From the NCBI RefSeq assembly GCF_009466385.1, contig NZ_WIAQ01000002.1, positions 62,001-126,000 on the forward strand: DNA of 64,000 nucleotides, read 5' to 3'. How positions within the stretch are numbered: the first letter of the stretch is position 1; each line of letters starts with the position of its first letter. Positions 37,328-46,342 of this stretch are shown here, in pieces. The notes under the pieces were generated by a model. That model did not search any database. It worked only from the letters and a program-made list of their open reading frames with translations, and had not been told where the DNA came from. The translations under genes and the position numbers were made by a program. The DNA is from Peribacillus tepidiphilus (GTDB lineage Bacteria; Bacillota; Bacilli; Bacillales; DSM-1321).

Positions 37328-38368
37328 GTGAAATCAAAAATTGAACATTTATTGAGGGCAGCCTTTGAATTAAAGGCATCAGATATTCATTTAACAGTTG
37401 GAGTTCCACCGATTATGAGATTAAATGGAGAACTGAAAAAGTACGGGAAAGACCCTCTCTTGCCTTCGGACACCGAAGGAATGGCTAAGGCCATTATTCC
37501 AGAGGCAAAATGGGAACAATTAAAGGAAAAAGGAGAATTAGATTTTTCCTATGGTATTCCTGGGGTTTCAAGATTTCGGGTAAATGCCTATTTTCAAAGA
37601 TCCTGTATTGCCATGGCTATTCGTGTCGTCCCAACTAGAATCCCAACAATCGAAGAATTAGAATTACCCGAAGTCCTTAAGAAAATTGCTGAAAAGCCAC
37701 AAGGACTTGTTCTTGTTACCGGACCAACAGGAAGTGGAAAATCTACCACTCTCGCTTCTATTATTCAATATATGAATGCAAATATGAGGAAGCATATTAT
37801 CACATTAGAAGATCCTATTGAATATCTACATAAACACAATTTGTGCATAATTGACCAGCGTGAAGTAGGATTCGATACAAATAATTTTGCAAACGGTTTA
37901 CGAGCTGCACTCCGTCAAGATCCTGATGTCATTTTAGTTGGGGAAATGCGAGATTTAGAAACCATTCATACGGCATTAACAGCAGCTGAAACGGGACATT
38001 TAGTATTTGGCACACTTCATACATCAAGTGCACCATCTACCATTGACCGAATAATAGACGTATTTCCACCTGAACAGCAGCCTCAAATAAGAATTCAACT
38101 AGCATCTGTTTTAGTAGCTATCATATCTCAACGTCTTTTTCCTACTTCAGATCGAAAAGGAAGAAGGGCAGCAACTGAAATTTTAATTAATAATGCTGCA
38201 GTCGCTAATCTAATTCGTAACGAGAAAATTCATCAAATCGTAAATATTATCCAAACATCTCGTGCACAAGGAATGCATACGTTAGAAAGCAGTATTAAAG
38301 ATCTTCTGTCTCAAGGTATCATTACAAAGGAAGCTGCAGCACCTTACTTGCAGGAAAAGGTGGAGTAG
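37328..38368 (+). CDS. pilT: PilT, type IV pilus retraction ATPase
   Basis: 346 residues, usual for PilT. Walker A GPTGSGKST (132-140), Asp box and Walker B (DPDVILVGEMRD), His box HLVFGTLHTSSA, and the AIRxVPTRIPT and ALTAAETGHL motifs of retraction ATPases. GTG at 37328 has AGAGGTG upstream. Its presence separates this from com-type pseudopilus operons, which lack a retraction ATPase, and implies retractile pili (twitching or DNA uptake). Confidence 0.93.
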   Translation: MKSKIEHLLRAAFELKASDIHLTVGVPPIMRLNGELKKYGKDPLLPSDTEGMAKAIIPEAKWEQLKEKGELDFSYGIPGVSRFRVNAYFQRSCIAMAIRVVPTRIPTIEELELPEVLKKIAEKPQGLVLVTGPTGSGKSTTLASIIQYMNANMRKHIITLEDPIEYLHKHNLCIIDQREVGFDTNNFANGLRAALRQDPDVILVGEMRDLETIHTALTAAETGHLVFGTLHTSSAPSTIDRIIDVFPPEQQPQIRIQLASVLVAIISQRLFPTSDRKGRRAATEILINNAAVANLIRNEKIHQIVNIIQTSRAQGMHTLESSIKDLLSQGIITKEAAAPYLQEKVE

Positions 38369-39580
38369 ATGAAACGGTTTGAATATTCTGGTAGAAGTAG
38401 GCAGGGGAAAGTTACTGGAAAAATACAAGCTGCTTCTAAAAGAGAAGCACTCCTTATATTGAGAGATAAGGGAATTAGAGTATTAGAAATGAAGGAATTA
38501 CCAGAAAGTATATTACATAAGGACATAGTGATTGGTAATCCTGTAAAGCTGCAGCATTTTGTAATCTATTTAAGGCAATTTTCGACACTTTTAAAAGCTG
38601 GGGTATCGGTAGTTGATGCTACTAACATTTTATCTCAACAAACAGAAAGTAAATATCTTCGCAAGGCTCTTGAGCAAATCGAAACAGAGCTGAGAGAAGG
38701 AAATCCTTTATCTGCTGTATCGGCTACTCATAAAAAAATATTTTCTCCTATGTACATAAACATGATCAAAGCCGGTGAAGCTGGAGGAAATATGGATGAG
38801 ACGTTAGACCGTCTAGCAGAGCATTACGAGAAACAGCATGCGACCAAACAAAAAATCGCCTCAGCTATGGCCTATCCCATTGTGGTTGTATTCATAGCCA
38901 TTGCTGTTGTCATATTTTTGCTTGTATCCGTTGTTCCGACATTTGTTGATATGTTCGCTGATTTTGGCGGCGAGCTGCCAGCAATTACGAAATTTGTTTT
39001 AGGTGCCAGTGAATTTATGCAGAAATCCTGGTATATGATTGTTCTTTTCTTTGTTCTACTGTTTCTTTCTATTTCGATTATAAAAAGGAATAAAAAAACC
39101 AAATATTATTTTGACTACTTTGTCCTTAGAGTTCCGATTTTCGGAAGTATGATGAGAAAAGCGGTATTAGCCAGAATGACAAGAACGCTTAGTTCACTAT
39201 TTTCGAGCTCTGTACCGATCCTGCAGGCCATGACTATAGTGGAAGAGGTAGTAGAAAATGAGGTCATTGGAAGAGTCATCTTACAGGCAAGAGATTCATT
39301 AGAGAAGGGACAATCCATCACTTTGCCAATGAAAGCACATTGGGCGTTTCCGCCGCTTGTTACGCAAATGATTGTAATTGGTGAACAAACCGGCTCCTTG
39401 GATTCTATGCTTGCAAAAGTAGCCGACTTTTATGAAAAAGAAGTGGATAACAGCACGGATCGTATAAAGTCTTTAATCGAACCACTCATGATTGTTGTAT
39501 TAGCCGGCTTAGTCGGAACAATTGTCATTTCGATCATGGTCCCGATGTTTGAAATCTTTAATCAAGTGGGGAAACAGTAA
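38369..39580 (+). CDS. pilC: PilC, type IV pilus inner-membrane platform protein (GspF family)
   Basis: 403 residues with two GspF domains. Residues about 60-200 (LRQFSTLLKAGVSVVDA, AEHYEKQHATKQKIASAMAYP) and 265-400 (MTRTLSSLFSSSVPILQA) carry the paired family motifs; three membrane segments are near 170-195, 222-240 and 375-398. It starts immediately after the pilT stop and connects the ATPases to the pilin. The next gene has its own possible promoter. Confidence 0.93.
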   Translation: MKRFEYSGRSRQGKVTGKIQAASKREALLILRDKGIRVLEMKELPESILHKDIVIGNPVKLQHFVIYLRQFSTLLKAGVSVVDATNILSQQTESKYLRKALEQIETELREGNPLSAVSATHKKIFSPMYINMIKAGEAGGNMDETLDRLAEHYEKQHATKQKIASAMAYPIVVVFIAIAVVIFLLVSVVPTFVDMFADFGGELPAITKFVLGASEFMQKSWYMIVLFFVLLFLSISIIKRNKKTKYYFDYFVLRVPIFGSMMRKAVLARMTRTLSSLFSSSVPILQAMTIVEEVVENEVIGRVILQARDSLEKGQSITLPMKAHWAFPPLVTQMIVIGEQTGSLDSMLAKVADFYEKEVDNSTDRIKSLIEPLMIVVLAGLVGTIVISIMVPMFEIFNQVGKQ

Positions 39581-39628
39581 TTACTAAAAATTGTCAAAAT
39601 ATCATTTAGTGTAGTAATGATTTCATAG

Positions 39629-39634
39629 TATAAT
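39629..39634 (+). promoter_or_regulatory. -10 element of a possible pilin promoter
   Basis: A perfect TATAAT lies 42 bases before the pilin ATG with only a weak -35 (TTTAGT at 18 bases). The 96-base gap after pilC fits extra expression of the major pilin. Confidence 0.35.
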
Positions 39635-39676
39635 AGAACTATAATAAAAATCACAATAATGAGGGAGGAAAATTTT

Positions 39677-40138
39677 ATGAGTTTCGTTAAGAAATATATT
39701 AAGAATGAAAGAGGATTGACGCTCATTGAATTACTTGCGGTAGTTGTTATTTTAGGGATCATTGCAGCGATTGCAATTCCAAGTATCGGGAAGTTGATGG
39801 AGAACTCTAAAAAAGATGCACATATTGCTAATGCACAGCAAATGGCTAACTCTGCAAGATTATATATTACAGAAAAACGTACAACTGTAAATAGTACTGG
39901 TGTTGATATTAAATTAAGTGATCTTATTACTAATGGCTTTATAGATTCAATTAAAGATCCAAGTGACAAAACGAATACCTATGATGAAACTAATTCTAAA
40001 GTAACGGTTAAGGAAGAAAGTGGAAAAATCAATTATTATGTTACCTTAAAAAGTAACGGCGGGAATAATGCTGTTACTTATATAGATGGAACAGTTAAAG
40101 CAACAGACCTAGATAGAGACAATGTAGATTTAGAGTAG
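39677..40138 (+). CDS. pilA: Major type IV pilin (PilA-like)
   Basis: 153 residues. Prepilin leader MSFVKKYIKNERG, cleavage, then LTLIELLAVVVILGIIAAIA with Glu at mature position +5 and the long hydrophobic N-terminal helix. The globular part is small and lacks a C-terminal cysteine pair, so it differs from Gram-negative pilins and is closer to ComGC-type pilins. RBS GGGAGG precedes the ATG; the open frame begins six codons earlier. The call as the major subunit rests on its place in the operon. Confidence 0.87.
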   Translation: MSFVKKYIKNERGLTLIELLAVVVILGIIAAIAIPSIGKLMENSKKDAHIANAQQMANSARLYITEKRTTVNSTGVDIKLSDLITNGFIDSIKDPSDKTNTYDETNSKVTVKEESGKINYYVTLKSNGGNNAVTYIDGTVKATDLDRDNVDLE

Positions 40139-40143
40139 ATATT

Positions 40144-40899
40144 ATGGTACAAAGTTTTTCTTTCATTCTATTTTTCCTCGGCCTCGTCCTCGGCTCCTTC
40201 TACAACGTAGTCGGCCTGAGGGTTCCGGTGAAGAAGTCGATTGTGTGGCCGCGTTCATCTTGTCCTCGTTGTGGAAGAGTATTGACACCGTTTGAACTGA
40301 TACCTTTTTTGTCTTACTTATTTCAAAAGGGGAAATGCCGGGGCTGTTCTGCTCCGGTCTCACCTTTATATCCCACTATGGAGCTATTAACAGGCGTTCT
40401 GTTTGCAGGATCTCCCCTACTGGTCGGATGGTCAGAAGAGCTAATCATTGCTTTTGCGTTAAACTCCTTGCTTGTCATTATTACGGTTACTGATTTGTCA
40501 TACATGGTTATTCCTGATAGGATCCTGCTTTTCTTTGCAGTGGTTTTTTTAATTCTGCATCTTTTTTTTCCAACAATCACCTGGTGGGATGCCATTTCTG
40601 GAGCTGCTGTTGGTTTTAGCTCTCTTTTGTTTATTGCAATCATTAGTAGAGGTGGCATGGGTGGAGGAGATATTAAGCTGTTCGCTGTGATCGGGCTTGC
40701 CATCGGTGTAAAATCGGTGCTCCTTTCCTTGTTTTTTGCAACCCTCTATGGTGCAATAGTAGGAATCTTGTTCATATTTATAGGAGTTTTTGAAAAAGGC
40801 AAGCCTGTTCCATTTGGTCCTTTTATAGCATTAGGAACACTTACCGCATTCTTTTTCGGCGATGGTATTTTATCATGGTATTTTACTTTATTCTACTAA
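40144..40899 (+). CDS. comC: Prepilin peptidase and N-methyltransferase (PilD/ComC)
   Basis: 251 residues, close to B. subtilis ComC (248). The N-terminal domain has two CxxC pairs (40/43 and 65/68), the catalytic aspartates of A24 peptidases lie in VTDLSYMVIPD and GGMGGGDIKLF, and several membrane helices are present. It cleaves and methylates prepilins. It sits where comC lies in B. subtilis (between folC and spoIIB), but surrounded by pilus genes, so it probably serves both pilus and com pseudopilins. ATG at 40144 lies 5 bases after the pilin stop. Confidence 0.92.
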   Translation: MVQSFSFILFFLGLVLGSFYNVVGLRVPVKKSIVWPRSSCPRCGRVLTPFELIPFLSYLFQKGKCRGCSAPVSPLYPTMELLTGVLFAGSPLLVGWSEELIIAFALNSLLVIITVTDLSYMVIPDRILLFFAVVFLILHLFFPTITWWDAISGAAVGFSSLLFIAIISRGGMGGGDIKLFAVIGLAIGVKSVLLSLFFATLYGAIVGILFIFIGVFEKGKPVPFGPFIALGTLTAFFFGDGILSWYFTLFY

Positions 40900-40923
40900 G
40901 ATTTTAAGATAGGAGAAAATCTC

Positions 40924-41919
40924 GTGGCTCTTTCTCTATTTTCAGGCAAAAACAAAATCATTAATCTAGAAATCAAAGAGCATGTTATTCGATTCGTGGA
41001 ACTAAAACAAGGGTTCACTCCGGTAGTCAGCAAGTGTGGAGAAAGATTGTTGGACCCTGGCATTATCAAAGATGGTAGGATTATGGACTCTAATACATTC
41101 AAACTTATACTTGAAGAATGTATACGTGATTGGAAGCTTCAGCATAGACAGGTTCGTTTTTTAGTTCCTGATTCTTATATTGTTATTCGTAAATTAGAGA
41201 TTCCGAATGACATTGCAGACGACGAAATGAATAGTTATCTTTATCTAGAGCTTGGGACAAGCATCCATTTACCGTTTGATGAACCTGTATTTGATACAGT
41301 GCTTTTAGGTGAGAAAAACGGAAAAAAGGAGATTTTGTTATTTGCTGCACCTGAATCCATTGTAGAGGATTATCGTCATGTCTTAGAAGAGTGTAAACTT
41401 AAGCCCATCGCAGCAGATATATCCCCTCTGTCTATCTATCGTTTGTACGATTATCTCGAGAAAGACCATCACCCTAATCATGTGATGGTCATTCAATTTG
41501 ACATGACGAGCGTAAATCATTGCATATTTCATCAAAAGAAACCTGTTTTTATGAGGCATAACATCCTTGATATTGAAGCAAAGAAGTGGGAAAAGAAAAT
41601 AACAGGACCGCATAGCGGAAAATGGATATACAATGGAGATAAAAATGTGTATTTTCAATTTTTAGAGGACGTCTTTAAGGAAATTGAAAAAGTGATGAGT
41701 TTCTATAAATATTCTTTAAACAATGGTCAAACAGGAGTTGAAGCTTTGATCATAACGGGAGATCATCCTTTTATTGATGAAATTACTAAGCATATTGAAA
41801 AACGTTTCGAACTCCCTTTAAAACGTTTTGATGAACAAGCGATTCATTTTGCTTATCAAACAGAAAACGATTCCTCCTATTATGTATTGATCGGCTTAGG
41901 GCTGAAGGGGGTGAGGTAA
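40924..41919 (+). CDS. pilM: PilM, actin-like pilus assembly protein
   Basis: 331 residues of the PilM/actin-like ATPase fold: LFSGKNKIINLEIKEHVIRFVELK at the start, PNDIADDEMNSYLYLELG, and VMVIQFDMTSVNHCIFH as the second phosphate region, ending in YYVLIGLGLKGVR. PilM docks on the cytoplasmic tail of PilN. GTG at 40924 follows AGGAGA. The stop shares one base with the pilN start. Confidence 0.87.
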   Translation: MALSLFSGKNKIINLEIKEHVIRFVELKQGFTPVVSKCGERLLDPGIIKDGRIMDSNTFKLILEECIRDWKLQHRQVRFLVPDSYIVIRKLEIPNDIADDEMNSYLYLELGTSIHLPFDEPVFDTVLLGEKNGKKEILLFAAPESIVEDYRHVLEECKLKPIAADISPLSIYRLYDYLEKDHHPNHVMVIQFDMTSVNHCIFHQKKPVFMRHNILDIEAKKWEKKITGPHSGKWIYNGDKNVYFQFLEDVFKEIEKVMSFYKYSLNNGQTGVEALIITGDHPFIDEITKHIEKRFELPLKRFDEQAIHFAYQTENDSSYYVLIGLGLKGVR

Positions 41920-42620
41920 TGCTTGTTGAAATAAACCTGCTTCCGAAAAAGGAACCTAGAAATATATCATTTGTACTCATTTTTTCTGCTGTAATATTGT
42001 TATTCATAGGTCTCATAACTTTTTTTTATTTTCAATACACCACCACTCAATCTAAGCTTAATCAGATAAATGACCAGCTCCAAACAACAAGAGAACTTAT
42101 TATGTTAGAAACAGCAAAACAAGCAGATGCTGAGAATAACAGCTCTATTCAAACATTGAATGAATTAATAAAATGGACAGAGGATTATCCAATTAAAACA
42201 GTTCCTTTAATTAAGCATTTTATCTCATTGCTTCCGGAGCGCGGCTTTTTTATGAATTTTGCTTATTCTAAAGAGGGGATCGTTACATTAAGTGTACAAT
42301 TTGATTATTCCAGAGAATCCGCATTTTACCTTAGTGAGCTTATACAGTCTAAATATATTAGTGAAGCAAAGCTACTTAGCTTAATTACTTCATTTTCGGA
42401 TGAAGAAGATAATAAGGAACAAACGGAAGACCAAGTGGGTTCACAAAATGAGAAAACGACTGCTCCCCAGTTAGATAGCAATCCATACCTTCCGCGTTAT
42501 TTAGCTACATATGAATTAAAGCTGAATCATAAGGAAATCAAAAAACTCGAAGAAGAAATTGAGCGAAAGCGGGCTACTTTACCTAGCCCTTCTCCGAATA
42601 AAGGAGGGGAAGGGAATTGA
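41919..42620 (+). CDS. pilN: PilN, pilus inner-membrane alignment protein
   Basis: 233 residues. Short cytoplasmic INLLPKK motif at residues 5-11, the PilM-binding signature, then one membrane helix (about 20-42), a coiled coil and a fimbrial-like domain. The start overlaps the pilM stop and the stop overlaps the pilO-like start. Low sequence conservation, so the call rests on the INLLP motif and gene order. Confidence 0.87.
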   Translation: MLVEINLLPKKEPRNISFVLIFSAVILLFIGLITFFYFQYTTTQSKLNQINDQLQTTRELIMLETAKQADAENNSSIQTLNELIKWTEDYPIKTVPLIKHFISLLPERGFFMNFAYSKEGIVTLSVQFDYSRESAFYLSELIQSKYISEAKLLSLITSFSDEEDNKEQTEDQVGSQNEKTTAPQLDSNPYLPRYLATYELKLNHKEIKKLEEEIERKRATLPSPSPNKGGEGN

Positions 42621-43459
42621 AATTTTCATTATCAAGAAAGCAATTCATTATTATTATATTAACTATTTTTCTTCTTGGCGGGATCTTAACAGGGGGATAT
42701 TTTTGGTTTATTGATCCTTTAAAAAGTGGTGTAACATTGCGTGAGAATGAATTGAAAAATGAAGAAAAAATACTAGCAGTACTAGAAGCAAAAAGAAGTT
42801 CAGAAGTGACCAGCTCTTTTGAAACAACAGTGGAGCTTCAAAAAAAATTACCTGTTAAACCATTGATGGATCAGCTTTTGCTAGATTTAGAAAAAGCTGA
42901 AATTATATCAAATAGCTTTATAAAAACAATTCAAGTTGAAAATGCAGATGCATCTAGTCATGCAAATCCTGTAGATGAAACGCAACAAATTCCAAATGAT
43001 GAAAATAGAGGTAGTCAAAAAGAAGCTGAATCAGAATCTAGTGCAGATAAGAGTGAAGAAACAGTTGGTAATGAAGAAAGTAATCAGTTTAAACAGGAGC
43101 TTCCCGCAGGTTTAAAAAAGATTACGATGACCCTATCTGTCCAGTCTCCGACTTACTTTGAAATGGAAAAGTTTCTTCAAAGTTTAGAGTCGATGAAAAG
43201 AATCTTAACGATTGAAAATTTAAGCTTTAAGGGAAATAAAGAACTATTATCCATTGATAAATCAATAGAATCATTAGAATACAATGTGATCATTGCTGCC
43301 TATTATTCTCCTAATTTATTAGAGCTTCAAGACGATTTGCCTACGATAAAAAAGCCAGAGCCTGCTAATAAAATAAACCCTTTTGTCAATAGTACTTCTA
43401 TTCAGCAATATGATAGTCAAACAAATAGAAGTAAAAAAATTGACGAAACCTATTCATAA
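42617..43459 (+). CDS. pilO: PilO-like pilus alignment protein
   Basis: 280 residues. One N-terminal membrane helix (about 8-30), then a coiled coil (ELKNEEKILAVLEAKR) and a small domain with an acidic, serine-rich insert (about 105-155). The TTG at 42617 lies in the last codons of pilN behind AAGGAGGGGAAGGG. The position after pilN and overall architecture match PilO; sequence identity was not checked. It is the last gene before the operon terminator. Confidence 0.78.
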   Translation: MKFSLSRKQFIIIILTIFLLGGILTGGYFWFIDPLKSGVTLRENELKNEEKILAVLEAKRSSEVTSSFETTVELQKKLPVKPLMDQLLLDLEKAEIISNSFIKTIQVENADASSHANPVDETQQIPNDENRGSQKEAESESSADKSEETVGNEESNQFKQELPAGLKKITMTLSVQSPTYFEMEKFLQSLESMKRILTIENLSFKGNKELLSIDKSIESLEYNVIIAAYYSPNLLELQDDLPTIKKPEPANKINPFVNSTSIQQYDSQTNRSKKIDETYS

Positions 43460-43490
43460 CAAGACGACAAAAGTCTTGTTATTTTTTTTT
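43456..43490 (+). terminator. Terminator of the type IV pilus operon
   Basis: ATAACAAGAC (43456-43465) pairs with GTCTTGTTAT (43473-43482) around 7 bases and is followed by nine T. It overlaps the pilO-like stop and separates the pilus operon from spoIIB. Confidence 0.9.
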
Positions 43491-43538
43491 GCGCATATGA
43501 TAGGATTAAACAAATAAAGTCGAAAGGAGGAGGCTGTA

Positions 43539-44522
43539 TTGGAGAGAAATCAATCGAATCAAACGATAACGATTAAAATAAATGGCCAAGAAAAAGCTTT
43601 TGTTGAAGAGAAACAGCAGCCAATCATCGATGAAATCTATCAATCAAACAGCGAAGTTGCTGTCTCCACTGAAGTTCAAGAAGAGAGTTTTGATTGGATT
43701 CTACCAGATTCAAATATAAACGAGAAGAAGACAGAAAGCATATTTGTCGTAAAAAATAGTCCACCAAGAAGAAAATGGTATACGAATCGATGGACAAGCA
43801 GTAAGGAAAGTTTATTTAAGCCATTATTTATATCTGCAGTATTTGCTGTTTTGCTTGGCACAAGCTTTGGTTTGATCGTATTAAAAACAATACCCGCCAA
43901 GGAAGTACCTGCTGCTTCAGTAGATCAACCTGTAGACACAAAATTGGCTCAGTCAACAGAATTAAGCAATGTACCTGATTTGAAAATATTTGCAATACAA
44001 GGTGGTGTTTTCTCCACCAAAGAGGCAGCCGTTTTGCATCAAGAGCTTTTAAAAACGAAGCATATTTCATCCAGTGTTTACTCTTTGAATGGAAAATTTT
44101 ATGTCCTGCTTGGTGTAGCAGATAGCCTTGAGAAAGCAAAGCAGCTTGCTGGCGTCTATAAGGAAAATGGTACAGATGCATATTGGAAGGAGCTAGTCTT
44201 TACAAGTGGAGAGACTAAGAATATTTCCAAAAAGGAAAAGGACATTTTGATAGCTTCTCAAAAGCTGTACGAGTCATTTGCTCTTTATTTTGCTAATGTC
44301 CTTTCAGGTTCAGGAGGAGAATCGGACGAACTGTTAAAGCAAAGTGGAGAGCTAGCTAGTTCGATCAGTGTTACAGGCAATGAAAAATTGCAAAAGATGG
44401 TAAGTACATTATTTAAATGCACAGAGCTTTTAAACACAAAGCAGGTTACAGCAGAAAATGCAAAGTCAGCTCAACAGTATTTATTAGATTATGTATCCTT
44501 TTATCAAAATTATGCAAATTAG
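43539..44522 (+). CDS. spoIIB: SpoIIB, sporulation SPOR-domain membrane protein
   Basis: 327 residues, close to B. subtilis SpoIIB (332). The start ITIKINGQEKAF matches the SpoIIB N-terminus; a single membrane helix (about 95-115) is followed by a SPOR domain (LKIFAIQGGVFSTKEAA ... YVLLGVADSLEKA, about 148-215) that binds denuded septal peptidoglycan. In B. subtilis it helps dissolve septal wall during engulfment. The TTG at 43539 has AAAGGAGGAGG. The gene order comC-spoIIB-maf supports the call. Confidence 0.88.
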   Translation: MERNQSNQTITIKINGQEKAFVEEKQQPIIDEIYQSNSEVAVSTEVQEESFDWILPDSNINEKKTESIFVVKNSPPRRKWYTNRWTSSKESLFKPLFISAVFAVLLGTSFGLIVLKTIPAKEVPAASVDQPVDTKLAQSTELSNVPDLKIFAIQGGVFSTKEAAVLHQELLKTKHISSSVYSLNGKFYVLLGVADSLEKAKQLAGVYKENGTDAYWKELVFTSGETKNISKKEKDILIASQKLYESFALYFANVLSGSGGESDELLKQSGELASSISVTGNEKLQKMVSTLFKCTELLNTKQVTAENAKSAQQYLLDYVSFYQNYAN

Positions 44523-44580
44523 GAAATATGTCATAATTTGTTTATTTTCCGGGAAATATAAAGAATAGGAACAAAATGGG

Positions 44581-44661
44581 TAGACAGTTCTATGATCGTA
44601 AGTGAAATAACTCGAATCGAGTTTTTTTCTGATTATTTGCATAGGAGGCTGTCTATTTTTT
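44581..44661 (+). terminator. Nested hairpin region after spoIIB
   Basis: AACTC/GAGTT (44609-44623) is followed by seven T. An outer pair TAGACAG (44581-44587) with CTGTCTA (44649-44655) is followed by six T. Either can terminate. The rest of 44523-44866 shows no other supported feature. Confidence 0.6.
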
Positions 44662-44866
44662 GTGCACTCAAACAAATTAGTACCGATGGATCCTCTTAAT
44701 CGAGTTTGATTATCGTTCATTAACATAATTGGTAACAAAAGACTATCAAATCTTCATAAAATTTATTCGTATATTCTCTTCTCTTTCATTGTGAATGGAG
44801 GAAGTATTTGGTACGATAGACATGTATCTCCCATTTTTGAATATTGCTTATAGAAAGGTGAATGAC

Positions 44867-45424
44867 ATGCAACAAATTGTACTAGCATCCTCTTCTCCCC
44901 GCAGACAAGAGCTACTGAAACTTCTTCAAATTCCCTTCATTATTCACTCCAGTGAGATCGATGAGACTCTTCCTACAAAAATGAAAGCTGAAGAAGCAGT
45001 CATGCAACTCGCATTTCGAAAAGCAGATGCAGTGTTGGAAAAATACCCAGACCACCTAGTAATTGGCAGTGACACTGTAGTTGTGCTAGATGGCAAGATT
45101 CTTGGTAAGCCGGAAGGCCGGAATCATGCTTTTGACATGCTGAAATCATTATCTGGGAAAACACATAAGGTCTTCACAGGTGTTTCGCTTCTTTCCAACA
45201 AGAAATCCAACATTTTTTTCGAAGAAACGGAAGTCACTTTTTGGGAACTGTCGGAAGATGACATCTATACTTATTTAAACACCGGAGAGCCATTTGATAA
45301 GGCAGGAGCTTATGGAATTCAGGGTTTCGGATCGCTTTTAGTTAAGGAGATTAAAGGCGATTACTTTACTGTAGTCGGACTACCTGTCTCAAGGTTGGCT
45401 CGAGAATTGAAATCTTTTTTATAA
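44867..45424 (+). CDS. maf: Maf, nucleoside triphosphate pyrophosphatase
   Basis: 185 residues from ATG at 44867 (B. subtilis Maf 189). LASSSPRRQELLKLL is the family signature near residues 5-20, and VIGSDTVVVLDGKILGKP and GAYGIQGFG are also conserved. It hydrolyses noncanonical or modified NTPs and in B. subtilis inhibits septation when overproduced. RBS AAAGGTGA lies 5 bases before this ATG; the open frame runs 24 codons further upstream without an RBS. Confidence 0.93.
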   Translation: MQQIVLASSSPRRQELLKLLQIPFIIHSSEIDETLPTKMKAEEAVMQLAFRKADAVLEKYPDHLVIGSDTVVVLDGKILGKPEGRNHAFDMLKSLSGKTHKVFTGVSLLSNKKSNIFFEETEVTFWELSEDDIYTYLNTGEPFDKAGAYGIQGFGSLLVKEIKGDYFTVVGLPVSRLARELKSFL

Positions 45425-45476
45425 GAGGTTGCTTGTGTCAGTTCCCTTCTGAAAAAATCAGAAAGGATGAAAGACA

Positions 45477-46163
45477 TTGACCACACAATGTATGATTAGG
45501 GATTATCCACAGGAGGAACGACCTCGAGAACGTTTTTTGCAGGATGGTCCACATAGTTTGAGCAACCAAGAATTGCTAGCACTTTTGTTACGAACAGGCA
45601 CGAAGCAGGAATCAGTGTTGCAGCTATCCAATAAGCTTATTACTCAATTCGAGGGCTTAAGGTTATTGAAAGATGCGACAGTAGAGGAAATTTCAGCCAT
45701 TAAAGGGATCGGTAAAGCAAAAGCCATTCAAATTCTGGCTGCAGTTGAACTTGGAAGGCGCATCAATAATTTAAATCAAACCGACCGCTATGTGATTAGG
45801 TCACCGGAGGATTGTGCCAATTATTGCATGAATGATATGAGATTTCTGACACAGGAGCATTTTGTTTGTTTATATCTTAACACGAAAAACCAAGTGCTTC
45901 ATCGTCAAACGATTTTTATTGGCAGCTTGAATTCCTCGATTGTACATCCAAGAGAGGTGTATAAAGAAGCATTTAGACGCTCTGCAGCTTCCATCATATG
46001 CGTCCATAATCATCCGTCAGGGGACCCGACACCATCAAGAGAGGATATTGAGGTGACTAAAAGACTAGCGGAATGTGGGAAAATCATTGGAATTGATATT
46101 TTAGACCATATCATAATCGGCGAGAAGAAATATGTAAGTCTAAAAGAAAAAGGATATTTGTGA
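45477..46163 (+). CDS. radC: RadC/YsxA-type DNA repair protein (JAB domain)
   Basis: 228 residues. N-terminal helix-hairpin-helix (VEEISAIKGIGKAKAIQIL) and C-terminal MPN/JAB domain with the metal motif HNHPSGDPTPSREDI. The role in DNA repair is debated, and JAB domains of this group may be proteases or nucleases. TTG at 45477 follows GAAAGGATG; the ATG at 45492 is an alternative. It lies between maf and mreB as in B. subtilis. Confidence 0.93.
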   Translation: MTTQCMIRDYPQEERPRERFLQDGPHSLSNQELLALLLRTGTKQESVLQLSNKLITQFEGLRLLKDATVEEISAIKGIGKAKAIQILAAVELGRRINNLNQTDRYVIRSPEDCANYCMNDMRFLTQEHFVCLYLNTKNQVLHRQTIFIGSLNSSIVHPREVYKEAFRRSAASIICVHNHPSGDPTPSREDIEVTKRLAECGKIIGIDILDHIIIGEKKYVSLKEKGYL

Positions 46164-46177
46164 CACTATTAAAATTT

Positions 46178-46207
46178 TTGACGATGATATATAATATAAC
46201 TTATGAT
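46178..46207 (+). promoter_or_regulatory. Candidate sigma-A promoter of mreB
   Basis: TTGACG (46178-46183) and TATGAT (46202-46207) are 18 bases apart, 136 bases before the mreB ATG. Confidence 0.5.
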
Positions 46208-46342
46208 TTTTTAGGGGAAATTGTCGATGGATGATAAATACAAACCTTTTTTGATGATTTATGTCCATACTATAGGTTAAGCGAAAAAAACTGTTGAAAC
46301 TTATTTATACATTGCATTATGTTCAGAAAGGGAGATACATGA

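Noticed and set aside
43509-43535. Sigma-H-like promoter for spoIIB
   Set aside because: The AGGATTA and GTCGAAA boxes are slightly short-spaced and the -10 would fall on the RBS, leaving no leader.
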